From Dyadobacter alkalitolerans DSM 23607 (GTDB lineage: Bacteria > Bacteroidota > Bacteroidia > Cytophagales > Spirosomataceae): DNA of 64,000 bases. The notes below the pieces were generated by a model. It did no database searches, was not told the origin of the DNA, and saw nothing but the letters and a program-made list of their open reading frames with translations. Shown here piece by piece: positions 8,734-18,388 of the stretch (positions are counted from its first letter, which is position 1; each line of letters opens with the position of its first letter). The DNA is taken from NCBI RefSeq assembly GCF_000428845.1, contig NZ_AUAS01000001.1, forward strand, positions 186,001 to 250,000. The letters are read 5' to 3'. The translations under genes and the position numbers were made by a program.

Positions 8734-8845
8734 ATTATCGAAAGATTAATAGTAGAGAATATTGCGTGTACTGTGGATTTACGCGATAAATACGTAGAAA
8801 TTAATTCTCAAATAGCATTTTACTAATATCGGGAAGAATGTTGGA

Positions 8846-11122
8846 TTAAAATAAAACAGGGCATTTTGTTCCTGATTTTCCGCGCGATCCAGGCATTCTC
8901 ACTTTCTGACTTTTGTAGCGGACGTGCTTTTTCTTTTCCTTATCCCCCTTTTTCTTTTCATAAGGAATCATCTTGAAATCGTATTCCGGTATAAAATAGT
9001 CTTCCTTGTACTCAGCAACGGGAAGCGGCATGTAATGTCGTCCGGGAAATGCAAGCACATCATATTCATAATCGTAGAGATATATCGTCACAAAACCGTC
9101 ACGGCTATATTTGATCCCAATATCTGAAAATGGGCTGTTTTCATCGGCTGAGGCTACGAGCCGCATCATTTCCTTCTGCTTTCCTTTGGCCAGAATGGTC
9201 ATATTATACTGAAAAACGCGATGCAGCGAATCAATTTGTAATGCAACGCCCAGATAATATTTGGCCTCCTTCATCTTGTCTTTGCCGGCATACATTACCG
9301 CCGTATTATTCAATGCACTTTTATCCTGGTAAGCCTGATAACTCAGTTTCGCCTGATCGAAGTTGTCAAGATAACGATATACGTTACCCTGGTTCACATT
9401 GTAAAATTTCCGCGAAGGCGCATTGTCGAGAGCGGTTTTAAAATCGTTGTAAGCTCCGTCATATCTTGCATTTGCCTCATTGACCTGATGCCGCTGTTCA
9501 TGCCTGTTTCCTATATACGCCTGAATGATACCATGGTTATTGTGTAAAAACGGCAACTCAGGCTTTTCCTTTACCAGACTGTCAAACAACGCCATTGACT
9601 TATCCAGCTGGTCATTTTCAAGCAATACGATCCCCCATCCGTTCTGTGCGTTCACATTGGCGGGGTTTAGAGAAACCGCTTTTTTGAAAACCTGATATCC
9701 CTTTTTATACATATCAAAATGCATGAGCAGGTTTCCGTAATTGCTCCACATTAAGTCATAACCCTGCTCATATACGAGCGCTTTCGATAAGAACTGCCCG
9801 GCTTCGGAATAGCGCTTCTGGTCAATCATGATGCTGCTCATGCCGGCCAGCGCCTCGTAGCGGGTGGGATCCAGCCTGATTGCCGTGTTGAAGTCGTCCT
9901 GGGCTGGATTTACCTGTTTGAGATAATATTCGGAGAAAGCTTTTGTGACAAAAAGATCTGCAAAAAACTTGTTATCCTCATCCAGAGCACTTTCTGCTTT
10001 CTTGAAATCTTTCAATGCCAGGTCATACTTTTTTTGCCCGTAATAGGAAACCGCACGTCCCAGGTAGGCTGGTAAGTAAGTCGAGTCCTTTTTTATGACC
10101 CGGTCAAAAAGGGTGAATGCTGTCTGATATTCATGTTTTGATAGGTGTGTATTCGCTATTCCCGATTGCAGGGCAGGCGTTTCACGCTTTAATGTTGAGG
10201 CCAGCTTGTAATAACGCTGCGCTTCACTGATCTGCTTTAAACCATAAAACGAATGCGCCATTCCCAGATAGGCATCACCCCGGAAAGTGCGGTCATCGGT
10301 TTCGAGATATTTTTCAAAAACGGCCTTCGCCTGGCCAAACTGATTGAGTGATAACAAAGCATTGGCGTAGCGGATCTGCGCTTTCAGATGGTTTCGCGAA
10401 ACCTTTTCAAAATCCTTCACGGCTTTCTTTTCATTGCCGGTCCGCATGAGCATGTCGCCCCTTTGCAAGCGGTAAGCCATTTCATCTTTCTGGCGGATGG
10501 CTGTTGCCATCTCGTCCACAGCCTCGGGAAGCTGGCCTTTGTATTTGTAAACCATTCCGAGATTGTAATTCCACTTCCCGCTGGTATTTTTTGCGTTGTT
10601 ACCATTGGCAAAGCTCAATGCATCTCCATATTTTTTCTGCTTACCATAGGAAACCAATGTATTCAAAATGGCCTGCGTGCCGCCGGGTGCATCCGTAAAG
10701 TCATTTCTTGCAGCGTCGTACTTGCCGGACAGCATGCTGAAAAGCCCTCTATTATAATGTAAATGTGGATCCTGGGTGCTCAGATCCAGCTCTTCCATAA
10801 TGTGATGTGCCTTTTGAAAGTTGCCGAGCAATGCGAGAATAACGGCCTCATTATTCATGCGCTGCACAGAATCGGATGGCTGAAAAGCCTGTTTGTGGTA
10901 TAGCGCGTAGGCTGCTTGCAAATTGCGGATGCCCCGCTGGTAAGTGTCTTCACGAAGCAGCGCAGGGTTATTTTCTTCGAAAGACCGGTTGAAAACGGGA
11001 AGCAGCTCTTTGACTATTCGCTGGCATTCATTGAAATCCTGTGCTAACGTAACGCCGGGAGTTAAAAGCGTCAACATCAACAACATACCTTGGAGAAAAA
11101 ACAGGCGGATCTTTTGTAGCAT
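8846..11122 (-). CDS. Secreted TPR-repeat protein
   Basis: A 758-aa protein of tandem tetratricopeptide repeats, a scaffold for protein contacts. A signal peptide (about 1-28, ending TLAQ) points to export. From about residue 75 to 640 there are successive 34-residue helix pairs with typical TPR spacing (for example YLGRAVSYYGQKKYDLAL and ALAGMSSIMIDQKRYSEA), at least ten of them. The C-terminal 120 residues are non-repeat, Tyr-rich, and end in a Lys-rich tail. ATG at 11122 is preferred to a TTG two codons upstream. It is monocistronic, and no partner is evident from context. Confidence 0.88.
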   Translation of the reverse strand: MLQKIRLFFLQGMLLMLTLLTPGVTLAQDFNECQRIVKELLPVFNRSFEENNPALLREDTYQRGIRNLQAAYALYHKQAFQPSDSVQRMNNEAVILALLGNFQKAHHIMEELDLSTQDPHLHYNRGLFSMLSGKYDAARNDFTDAPGGTQAILNTLVSYGKQKKYGDALSFANGNNAKNTSGKWNYNLGMVYKYKGQLPEAVDEMATAIRQKDEMAYRLQRGDMLMRTGNEKKAVKDFEKVSRNHLKAQIRYANALLSLNQFGQAKAVFEKYLETDDRTFRGDAYLGMAHSFYGLKQISEAQRYYKLASTLKRETPALQSGIANTHLSKHEYQTAFTLFDRVIKKDSTYLPAYLGRAVSYYGQKKYDLALKDFKKAESALDEDNKFFADLFVTKAFSEYYLKQVNPAQDDFNTAIRLDPTRYEALAGMSSIMIDQKRYSEAGQFLSKALVYEQGYDLMWSNYGNLLMHFDMYKKGYQVFKKAVSLNPANVNAQNGWGIVLLENDQLDKSMALFDSLVKEKPELPFLHNNHGIIQAYIGNRHEQRHQVNEANARYDGAYNDFKTALDNAPSRKFYNVNQGNVYRYLDNFDQAKLSYQAYQDKSALNNTAVMYAGKDKMKEAKYYLGVALQIDSLHRVFQYNMTILAKGKQKEMMRLVASADENSPFSDIGIKYSRDGFVTIYLYDYEYDVLAFPGRHYMPLPVAEYKEDYFIPEYDFKMIPYEKKKGDKEKKKHVRYKSQKVRMPGSRGKSGTKCPVLF

Positions 11123-11485
11123 TACCAAAAAAGATGGCTCAAAAAGACCGAACCTACAAGTAATGTTTCAGATTTACAATAATTACGGTAGCCGATTAAT
11201 AGAATCCGCTAAAAATATAATTTTTTCAATAAATAAGATTATCGAAACCAGAACTACTTTTACAAGGCCGAGTTCGTCCTACTGCCCAGTCATGTAATGT
11301 TTTCTAAATGTGCCTCTAATAACCCGAGCCCGAACTAAAAACGGTCGGGCGGATTGGGGGCATATTATTTCAAAATTAATATCTTGCAAATAGTAAGTTT
11401 TACCATGCCCCCTTTTCCCGGCTCCGTTCAGGGTGTTACAGGGAGAGTTTGGTAAATGTAATTTTTATAAATAATTCAACTTGAT
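11123..11485. other. Divergent intergenic region with an inverted repeat
   Basis: This gap of about 360 bp separates the TPR gene (minus) from the amylase gene (plus) and must carry both promoters. I see an inverted repeat GGGGGCAT (11356-11363) / ATGCCCCC (11405-11412) with a 41-nt spacer and T's after it, of unknown role, and no gene. Confidence 0.4.
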
Positions 11486-13225
11486 ATGCCCCCGATTAAT
11501 AAAGATAAATTCATAGTATATCAGGTATTTACCCGTCTATTCGGGAACCAGTGCGCGACAAACAAACTATATGGCTCCATTAAAGAAAATGGCTGCGGAA
11601 AATTTAATGATATTACTGAAACTGCGCTTGATGCACTGAATGATTTTGGCATTACGCACGTGTGGTATACGGGTGTGCTGGAACATGCGACATTGACCGA
11701 TTACAGTAAATTTGGAATAAATGCCGACCATCCCCTGATTGTAAAAGGAATCGCAGGCTCACCCTATGCTGTTAAAGACTATTACGACGTAGACCCGGAC
11801 CTTGCGGTGGACGTTAACAATCGGATGCAGGAGTTTGAGCAGCTTGTTCAGCGGACGCATGACAAGGGTTTGAACGTGATTATCGACTTCATCCCTAACC
11901 ATGTTGCCCGACAGTATTTTTCAGATGCAAAGCCTTCAGACGTTAGGGATTTTGGAGAGGATGACGATAATACGGTAGGTTTTAATCCAGATAACAACTT
12001 CTATTACATTCCCAACCATGATTTTGTCGTTCCTGAAGGTCATAAGCCGCCCGTCGAGGTTACTGCCCCATATCATGAACGGCCGGCCAAAGCAACCGGT
12101 AACGACGTTTTCCAGGCACAGCCAAGCCAGTACGACTGGTATGAGACCATTAAGCTGAATTATGGTGTGGATTATCAAAACGGCGGATTGCGCTATTTTG
12201 ATCCGATCCCTTCGACCTGGCTGAAAATGTACGATATCCTCCGCTTCTGGACCCAAAAAGGTGTAGATGGTTTCCGGTGCGATATGGCGGAAATGGTCCC
12301 GGCGGAGTTCTGGGCTTGGGTTATACCAAAGGTTAAGGAGCTGAAAGGCAGTGTTATCTTCATTGCCGAAATCTATAATCCTGCTCAATATCATCACTAT
12401 ATCCGGACAGGGAAGTTTGACTATCTGTACGACAAAGTAGGCTTATACAATTCTTTGCGGAGCCTGATGGAAGGCCATGGAACGGTGGAGGACATTACGC
12501 GCATATGGCAGCAGGAATCAGGGGATATCAGTGCAAATATGCTCCGGTTCCTTGAAAATCACGATGAGCAACGCATTGCGTCGCGGTATTTTGCCGGCGA
12601 TCCGTGGGCAGCGATTCCAGCTATGACATTGAGCGCTACATTGCATACAGGTCCGATGATGATCTATTTCGGCCAGGAGCTGGGGGTCAATCCCGTAGAG
12701 CCGGAAGGTTTCCAGGGTGATGACGGGCGCACCACCATTTTTGATTATTGGGGCGTTACCGAATTCCAGCAATGGGTTAACGGCGGGAAATTTGATCTGG
12801 AAAAACTCACTGCCGACCAGAAAAAGTTGCGCGCTTTTTACGAGACGCTGAACCACTTTGTCCGAGAAAACGAAGCCGTTTATGCCGGATCGTTTTACGA
12901 CCTACAATATGCTAATGTCGACGGCCAGTCTCAGAATTATGACAAAAGGCTGCAATACAGCTATTTGCGTTTCACTGAAAATCAGAAACTGCTTTTTATT
13001 TACAATTTTGATAAAGAAAAAACCGTTGAAACGACCGTTAAAATCCCACAGGACGCCTGGGAAAACTTTCTGAAATTAGGCAATACAGCGGCTTACAGAT
13101 TGAAACCGGTCTTCCCGACATTCATTCCTTCGCCGAGCCTGAGGACCAATGAGATCACATCTACGGGTGTGCAGGTGGGACTGCCGCCTAACTCTGTTTC
13201 TGTATATGAAATCGAGGCAAAATGA
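11486..13225 (+). CDS. Intracellular GH13 alpha-amylase-family enzyme
   Basis: A 579-aa glycoside hydrolase family 13 protein that acts on alpha-glucans. All four conserved regions are present: I DFIPNH (134-139), II GFRCDMAEM with nucleophile D266, III FIAEIYNP with acid/base E295, and IV ENHD with D360. A C-terminal beta domain follows (about 490-579). There is no signal peptide, so it should act in the cytoplasm, unlike SusA-type periplasmic amylases. No susC/susD or other glycan genes are beside it. Exact specificity (alpha-amylase, glucan branching or transfer) cannot be decided from the motifs. Confidence 0.88.
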   Translation: MPPINKDKFIVYQVFTRLFGNQCATNKLYGSIKENGCGKFNDITETALDALNDFGITHVWYTGVLEHATLTDYSKFGINADHPLIVKGIAGSPYAVKDYYDVDPDLAVDVNNRMQEFEQLVQRTHDKGLNVIIDFIPNHVARQYFSDAKPSDVRDFGEDDDNTVGFNPDNNFYYIPNHDFVVPEGHKPPVEVTAPYHERPAKATGNDVFQAQPSQYDWYETIKLNYGVDYQNGGLRYFDPIPSTWLKMYDILRFWTQKGVDGFRCDMAEMVPAEFWAWVIPKVKELKGSVIFIAEIYNPAQYHHYIRTGKFDYLYDKVGLYNSLRSLMEGHGTVEDITRIWQQESGDISANMLRFLENHDEQRIASRYFAGDPWAAIPAMTLSATLHTGPMMIYFGQELGVNPVEPEGFQGDDGRTTIFDYWGVTEFQQWVNGGKFDLEKLTADQKKLRAFYETLNHFVRENEAVYAGSFYDLQYANVDGQSQNYDKRLQYSYLRFTENQKLLFIYNFDKEKTVETTVKIPQDAWENFLKLGNTAAYRLKPVFPTFIPSPSLRTNEITSTGVQVGLPPNSVSVYEIEAK

Positions 13226-13287
13226 GCATGATCAAAGCCGGAATGCTTAAATTTGATTCAGGCAAATGTTTATTTGACAGTTATAAA

Positions 13288-13302
13288 GCGTAAACTTTAC
13301 GC
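13288..13302. promoter_or_regulatory. Short palindrome upstream of the DUF1460 gene
   Basis: GCGTAAA-C-TTTACGC is a 15-nt palindrome with a central base, 18 bp before the ATG at 13321 and preceded by TTTG at 13272-13275 region. It may be an operator or part of the promoter; function is unknown. Confidence 0.25.
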
Positions 13303-13320
13303 AAAAAAGGAAATTTCAGC

Positions 13321-14139
13321 ATGATCAGAATTATTGTTCTATCCATTTGTCTTCTTTCAGCAACCGGTTCATTTGCACAGCTCGCTGTTCAAAAGGTGTT
13401 TGCACAGAAAATGGATTTACCCGAGAGCAGGGATATCGGGACGCAGGTTTTGCGTATGGGTGAATCGTTTCTGGGAACGCCGTATGTTGGGGGAACATTG
13501 GAAGGAAATCCAACAGAACGGCTTGTCTGCAAATTCGATGGGCTGGACTGCACTACACTGGTGGAAAGCGCTGTGGCCCTGGCCATCGCCAAAAATGAGA
13601 ACCCTACTTACGATGGTTTCAAAAGTGAGCTTACCAAGCTGCGTTACCGGGACGGCGTTATAGACGGATATCCTTCGAGACTGCATTATGTGCTCGATTG
13701 GATGTATGAAAATGAAAAGCGAGGACGACTTGAGAACATTACCACAAAAGTTGGCGGAGTTCCGTTCAGGAAGGAAATCAATTTTATGTCCAATCATGCA
13801 AATCTTTATCCCTCTATGGCGGAAACGGCTGTCTGGGAAAAAGTGCGTGAGCAGGAAAGCATCATTAATACGCGGGAGCACAGCTATATCCCAAAGTCCG
13901 GCATTCACAAAGCGGAGCCTATGCTGCACGATGGCGACATTGTTGCATTTACATCCTCCGTGGAAGGCCTTGACGTTAACCATATGGGAATTATTTCCAA
14001 AGTAGGCAGCCGCGCTTACCTGATTCATGCATCGTCTACGGGCAAAAAGGTGATTATGACCAGTGTTCCGCTTGCCGAATACGTTGCTTCGGTCCCCAAG
14101 CATACGGGAATGATCGTAGCGCGACTCAACGATATCTGA
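13321..14139 (+). CDS. DUF1460 amidase-like envelope protein
   Basis: A 272-aa exported protein of the DUF1460 family, which has an NlpC/P60-like fold and is described as N-acetylmuramoyl-L-alanine amidase-like, so probably a peptidoglycan hydrolase. A signal peptide ends at SFAQ (residue 20). The likely nucleophile is C77 in GLDCTTLVE, and a His in VNHMGII and the HASS motif near the C-end complete the expected catalytic region. It is followed after 4 bp by an MscS channel gene, so cell-wall turnover and osmotic release may be co-expressed (inference). Confidence 0.88.
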   Translation: MIRIIVLSICLLSATGSFAQLAVQKVFAQKMDLPESRDIGTQVLRMGESFLGTPYVGGTLEGNPTERLVCKFDGLDCTTLVESAVALAIAKNENPTYDGFKSELTKLRYRDGVIDGYPSRLHYVLDWMYENEKRGRLENITTKVGGVPFRKEINFMSNHANLYPSMAETAVWEKVREQESIINTREHSYIPKSGIHKAEPMLHDGDIVAFTSSVEGLDVNHMGIISKVGSRAYLIHASSTGKKVIMTSVPLAEYVASVPKHTGMIVARLNDI

Positions 14140-14143
14140 TCCA

Positions 14144-15232
14144 ATGAATGAATTTTTAAATGTGCTCGATTATCGGAATTTGCCATGGTTAATCGTGCTG
14201 GTCGCAACTGTCATCGGCCTGATATGCAGCGCAATAGTTATCAATCTTATCAAAATCACAGCTTCAAGGAAGGAATGGCGGGCAGTCAGGGCTATTAAGG
14301 ACAACCTTACCAGTGTGCTGTATTTTTTCATCCCGCTTGTCTTAATCACCGCCTCGCTTAAAACTTATTCTTTCGGCAATAAGGAGTATTACTGGACCTT
14401 CACGATCAGTAAGGTAATGTTAATAGCAGTGACAACGTGGCTCATGACGCGCATTGTCATCATTGTCGAAAAAGTGCTGATCGACCAGCTGGATTTTACC
14501 TCGCCGGACAACAACCAGGCGCGACGCTTATTCACTAAGATCAAGTTCGTGAAGCGCATTGTCATTATCCTGATCATCATTATAGGCGTTTCAATCCTGT
14601 TGCTGAGCTTCGAAAGCGTGCGGCAATATGGGGTTGGTATCCTTACATCTGCGGGTATTTTCAGTGTGATCATTGGTTTTGCAGCGCAAAAATCGCTGGC
14701 TAATCTCATGGCTGGAATTCAGATCGCATTCACACAGCCCATTAAGATCGATGACGTTGTTATTGTGGAAGGCGAATGGGGACGCATTGAAGAAATCAAT
14801 TTGACCTACGTGGTAGTTAACATCTGGGACCTGAGAAGGATCGTCTTGCCGATCACTTACTTTATTGAAACACCATTTCAAAACTGGACGCGCAATGACA
14901 GCGCGCTCGTAGGAACCGCTTTTTTTCACCTCAACTATTTGGCGCCTATCCCCAAGCTCAGGGAAAAGCTGAAAGAGATCCTGGATGAAACACCGCTTTG
15001 GGATGGCCGGTCATGGGCATTGCAGGTAACGGATACGCAGGGGCAGCTCATGGTTGTGCGGGCCATTATGTCGGCCCGGAATTCTTCCCAGACATTCGAC
15101 CTGCGCTGCCTGGTTCGGGAAAAAATGATTGAATTTATCTCTCAGGAATATCCGGAAGCATTGCCCAGCCACCGGATTGAAGAAGCGCACAAGCAAGACA
15201 ATATGCTCCCTGAAACCAAGCTCAACAGATAA
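14144..15232 (+). CDS. MscS-family mechanosensitive channel
   Basis: Small-conductance mechanosensitive channel of 362 aa, in the inner membrane, that releases solutes on osmotic downshock. Hydrophobic segments lie near residues 13-38, 55-72, 82-105 and 132-150, followed by the pore-lining Gly/Ala-rich helix (TSAGIFSVIIGFAAQKSLAN) and the cytoplasmic beta domain starting FTQPIKIDDVV. It lies 4 bp after the DUF1460 gene and ends in a strong terminator, so it is the last gene of this two-gene unit. Confidence 0.93.
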   Translation: MNEFLNVLDYRNLPWLIVLVATVIGLICSAIVINLIKITASRKEWRAVRAIKDNLTSVLYFFIPLVLITASLKTYSFGNKEYYWTFTISKVMLIAVTTWLMTRIVIIVEKVLIDQLDFTSPDNNQARRLFTKIKFVKRIVIILIIIIGVSILLLSFESVRQYGVGILTSAGIFSVIIGFAAQKSLANLMAGIQIAFTQPIKIDDVVIVEGEWGRIEEINLTYVVVNIWDLRRIVLPITYFIETPFQNWTRNDSALVGTAFFHLNYLAPIPKLREKLKEILDETPLWDGRSWALQVTDTQGQLMVVRAIMSARNSSQTFDLRCLVREKMIEFISQEYPEALPSHRIEEAHKQDNMLPETKLNR

Positions 15233-15236
15233 AAAG

Positions 15237-15270
15237 AATGGCCTCCGGAAGATCCGAGGGCCATTTTTTT
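15237..15270 (+). terminator. Intrinsic terminator after mscS-like gene
   Basis: A 12-bp stem with two internal mismatches (15237-15248 with 15254-15265) is followed by seven T's (15264-15270), beginning 5 bp after the stop codon. Confidence 0.85.
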
Positions 15271-15388
15271 CTTACTACTCACCTAACTCAATTTAACTTA
15301 CCACTGCGCGTAATAGCTAATGAATGTTTTCTGGTACAAATGACATTTAACCGTGTTAAATGCACATTAATACCGAATTAAATATGCG

Positions 15389-16759
15389 TTAAAAAGGAGG
15401 GAATTTCAGAATGAATGTTGTTCCTGAGCCCATAACTGACTCTACCTCAATGCTGGCGCCCTGCATGTTTATAATGCGCTTGGTCAATGCCAGTCCTATG
15501 CCATAACCTGCCTTACTGATGGTGGTGGCACTTCTGTAAAATGTGTCGAAAATGTAAGGAAGCTCGTCGGGCGCGATGCCTGTGCCCACGTCTTTGAAAA
15601 AGATCCTGATCAGGTCCTTATGAATTTCAAGAAACACATTCACGGTCCCATCATTGGAATATTTGCAGGCATTGTCCATGAGGTTCATGAATGCTGTTTT
15701 GAGCAGGCTTTCGTCGCCATATCGCTTCAATTGCTCCTCATCATCGGGAATATTGTCGTAATGAATGTGCACTTGGTAGCCCGGATTCTTCTGCTGTACG
15801 GATGCTTTTGCCTGCCACAGAACTTCATCCACCCTTATTTTTGAGAATGTTACCCTGAATGCATGTTCTTCCGTTCGGGCCAGTTCCAGGAGCCGGCTCA
15901 CCAGCTCATTCATTTCCCGAGCCTCAGACCAGATTCCTCTTAATGCATCTTTATATTCCTCCGTAGGCCGGTCCTTCATCAGGCTCAGCTCAGCTTCGCT
16001 CATGATCAGTGCAAGCGGTGTGCGCAGCTCGTGCGATGCGTGGGAAACGAAGTTTTTCTGGGCAATGAAGGCGATTTCGAGCCGGCTCAGCATCTGGTTG
16101 AATGTCTGCGCCAGTGCGGCCAGTTCGTCCTTTTCCCTCCCTACTGTTACTTTCTCGTGCAGGTTGCCTGCCGAAATGTTGTTAACCTGTGAGATAATGT
16201 CGGAAACGGGTTTAATGGCATCATTCGCAAACTGCCAACCAGCCACGCCGACCAGGATAAGGGATAAAAGCCAGCCGATCAAAAGTATCTCACGCAGCCT
16301 TTTCAACTGGTTCATTCCCGGAAAATCATTGGCCACGGCCATCACAACCCATGGTTTCCTGTGATCCTGTAAAACGTGCCTGATAATGATAGCCTCTTTG
16401 TTATCGTGCTTGGTGCGGATCTCCTTCCCTCCCCGGGCTTCTCCCAATATGTTTTTGGAAAGGGTAAATTTCTCGTCCCCGCTCGTAAATATGAGCGAAT
16501 CGGAGCCATCGTATATGGTTATTTCTTCGTTGAGCAGAATGGCATTATTCGCTTTTTCAATTTTTTCGATGTCCGCCTTACTGATGCCCTGGCTCGCTTC
16601 TACCAGCTGGGCAATGGTCTGCCCGCGCTCGTTCAGAAAAGAATAAAATTGTTTTTCCCTGTACTGGTCGTAAAAGAAGTAAATGGCGATGCAGAACAAT
16701 GCCATGATGGAGCCTACCAGCATGGTAAAAAGCAATGTCAGGCGCGACTTAATGTTCAT
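15389..16759 (-). CDS. Membrane sensor histidine kinase
   Basis: Sensor kinase of 456 aa paired with the OmpR-type regulator directly upstream. Two membrane segments (about 8-30 and 157-177) bracket a periplasmic domain of some 125 residues, then HAMP (178-232), a dimerisation domain with H243 in SHELRTP, and an HATPase domain (NLMDNACKYSND, GTGIAPDE, GYGIGLAL). Its ATG overlaps the regulator's TGA by 4 bp (ATGA), so the two are translationally coupled. The stimulus is unknown; the architecture resembles CusS/ArlS-like kinases. Confidence 0.94.
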   Translation of the reverse strand: MNIKSRLTLLFTMLVGSIMALFCIAIYFFYDQYREKQFYSFLNERGQTIAQLVEASQGISKADIEKIEKANNAILLNEEITIYDGSDSLIFTSGDEKFTLSKNILGEARGGKEIRTKHDNKEAIIIRHVLQDHRKPWVVMAVANDFPGMNQLKRLREILLIGWLLSLILVGVAGWQFANDAIKPVSDIISQVNNISAGNLHEKVTVGREKDELAALAQTFNQMLSRLEIAFIAQKNFVSHASHELRTPLALIMSEAELSLMKDRPTEEYKDALRGIWSEAREMNELVSRLLELARTEEHAFRVTFSKIRVDEVLWQAKASVQQKNPGYQVHIHYDNIPDDEEQLKRYGDESLLKTAFMNLMDNACKYSNDGTVNVFLEIHKDLIRIFFKDVGTGIAPDELPYIFDTFYRSATTISKAGYGIGLALTKRIINMQGASIEVESVMGSGTTFILKFPPF

Positions 16760-17433
16760 TCTTCCTTGAAGATGTAACCCATTCCCACTACGGTATGGAT
16801 CAGCTTGGTAGGGTAATCTTTGTCTACTTTCTTTCTTAAAAAATTAATGTAAACATCAATTACATTGGTTCCTGTATCAAAGCGGATATCCCAAACCTGT
16901 TCGGCAATGTCTACACGTGACACCACGCGGCCTTTGTTTCGCATAAGATATTCCAGCAGGGCAAATTCCTTGGCAGTAAGGTCGATGCGGTTTCCGCCGC
17001 GGCGCGCCACTTTCTCATCCAGATTCAGTTCAAGATCAGCCAGGCTCAGAATCTGATTGGACTGCTCTCGGTTGCTGTTTCGTTGGGATAAAACCTTGAT
17101 ACGCGCAATTAATTCCCTGAATTCGAATGGCTTAACAAGATAATCATCACCACCTGCTTCAAAGCCATCCAGTTTATCATCAATGGTTCCCAGGGCAGTC
17201 AGGAAGAGAATGGGTGTGGCCAGGCCGTCGTGACGGAGCTGGCGGGCGAGGTCGTATCCGTTTAGTAAAGGCAGGTTAACGTCAAGAATGATCACGTCAA
17301 ATCGATAGTTAGCGGCCATTTTCTTGCCTACCTGCCCATCATATGCCAATTCAACTTCCCAAGACTGTTCTTCAAGGCCTCGTTTGAGGAACCCGGCGAG
17401 TTTGGGTTCATCTTCGACAATCAAAATCTTCAT
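16756..17433 (-). CDS. OmpR/PhoB-family response regulator
   Basis: DNA-binding regulator of 225 aa. The receiver domain starts MKILIVEDEP with acidic pair E7/D8 and phospho-acceptor D51, and carries LVKPF with the conserved Lys; a winged-helix domain follows (about 130-225, VSRVDIAEQVWD, TVVGMGYIF). ATG at 17433 is chosen over an upstream in-frame start because the receiver begins exactly there. It overlaps the downstream kinase gene by 4 bp. Targets are not visible. Confidence 0.95.
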   Translation of the reverse strand: MKILIVEDEPKLAGFLKRGLEEQSWEVELAYDGQVGKKMAANYRFDVIILDVNLPLLNGYDLARQLRHDGLATPILFLTALGTIDDKLDGFEAGGDDYLVKPFEFRELIARIKVLSQRNSNREQSNQILSLADLELNLDEKVARRGGNRIDLTAKEFALLEYLMRNKGRVVSRVDIAEQVWDIRFDTGTNVIDVYINFLRKKVDKDYPTKLIHTVVGMGYIFKEE

Positions 17434-17485
17434 ATGAGTGGTGAGCAATTTTATTTGCCAAATGTTGCACAGAATTTCTCCTAAA

Positions 17486-17518
17486 AAAAGGCTGTCCGAA
17501 AATATCGGACAGCCTTTT
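17486..17518 (-). terminator. Intrinsic terminator of the DinB-fold gene
   Basis: A perfect 14-bp stem (17486-17499 with 17505-17518) and 5-nt loop. The A run at 17483-17489 gives a U tract on the minus strand, while the T run at 17515-17518 gives weaker function on the plus strand. It insulates the regulator/kinase pair from the gene at 17645. Confidence 0.85.
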
Positions 17519-17644
17519 CGTCTATATCCACACCATTAGAACGCCAGCAATCAAGTGCATTCCGTTCAATTATAATGCAAAATATATATTATTTATTATA
17601 AAACATAGGCATTGGACGATTCTACAAAATTAAATACAAGTGTT

Positions 17645-18202
17645 TCAGTAATAATCAGTTCCGTTATCCAACTCGGAGCGCTCGTCAAATGCACCAAAGT
17701 CGTCTTCTTCCAGCCGCATTCCTTTTACCGCTTTTTTGATCAGTCCGATCTGCCCGGCATGGTATACATCGTGCTGGATAACTCCGTGAATCAAAGTATA
17801 ATAACTGTAATCGCGACCCGGCACGAACTCTTCCAGGAAGCTGTCGCTTTCAATTTTTTCAAGCTCCGAAATCAATTCTTCCTGCGAAAGGCTGAGCTCC
17901 ATTTGAATGGCTTCCCACTCAAATTCGTCAACCAAAGGAAATTTTTTCCAATCCTTATCCTGCGTTTTGATATCAAACTCAGCATCTCCCTGTATTTTCC
18001 GAACGGCAAAAATGCGCCACGTGGTCATGTGATAGACGATCTCTGCAATCGAATGTGTATTGGTGCTCAGCCTTACTTCTGCCATTTTGGGTGTCACGTC
18101 ACGCAGTGCTTCTACCACCGAAGGCCCATACCATGCTTCCTCGCTTTCGTAGGTATCGTTCAGTACATCTATGATCCTTAAAATCTCTTCTTTAGTTTCC
18201 AT
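17645..18202 (-). CDS. DinB-family protein
   Basis: A 185-aa protein of the DinB/YfiT-like four-helix superfamily, often metal-binding with thiol-transferase or unknown activity. Candidate metal ligands are the His in AEIVYHMTTW and the pair in HGVIQHDVYHAGQI, the classic DinB pattern. ATG at 18202 (METKEEIL) is preferred to an upstream in-frame start, since the domain begins there. It is monocistronic with its own terminator. The substrate is unknown. Confidence 0.85.
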   Translation of the reverse strand: METKEEILRIIDVLNDTYESEEAWYGPSVVEALRDVTPKMAEVRLSTNTHSIAEIVYHMTTWRIFAVRKIQGDAEFDIKTQDKDWKKFPLVDEFEWEAIQMELSLSQEELISELEKIESDSFLEEFVPGRDYSYYTLIHGVIQHDVYHAGQIGLIKKAVKGMRLEEDDFGAFDERSELDNGTDYY

Positions 18203-18388
18203 ATAAAATGAATGTGTTTGTGCGATGTTAAATGATTTTCGGTTTGCTGCAACCAATTTAGTTTTTTAATAGTCCTGAAAGATATCTGCAACGAATAAAA
18301 CTAAAAAATTGAGCTAAGAAATTACCCAAAATAAAATGTTCAATTTCAAATTTCGTTTAATTATCATATTTAAATATAAGAAGGAAAC

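Noticed and set aside
13417..14103. A 228-aa open frame on the minus strand across the DUF1460 gene
   Set aside because: It is a shadow of a convincing exported protein with catalytic motifs; the reverse frame shows no domain and has an odd Cys/His/Arg-rich composition.
17444..17460. Sigma-54-like motif (TGGCA ... TTGC) on the minus strand before the OmpR-type regulator
   Set aside because: The GG-to-GC spacing is 11 rather than the required 10 bases, and the -24 context is weak.
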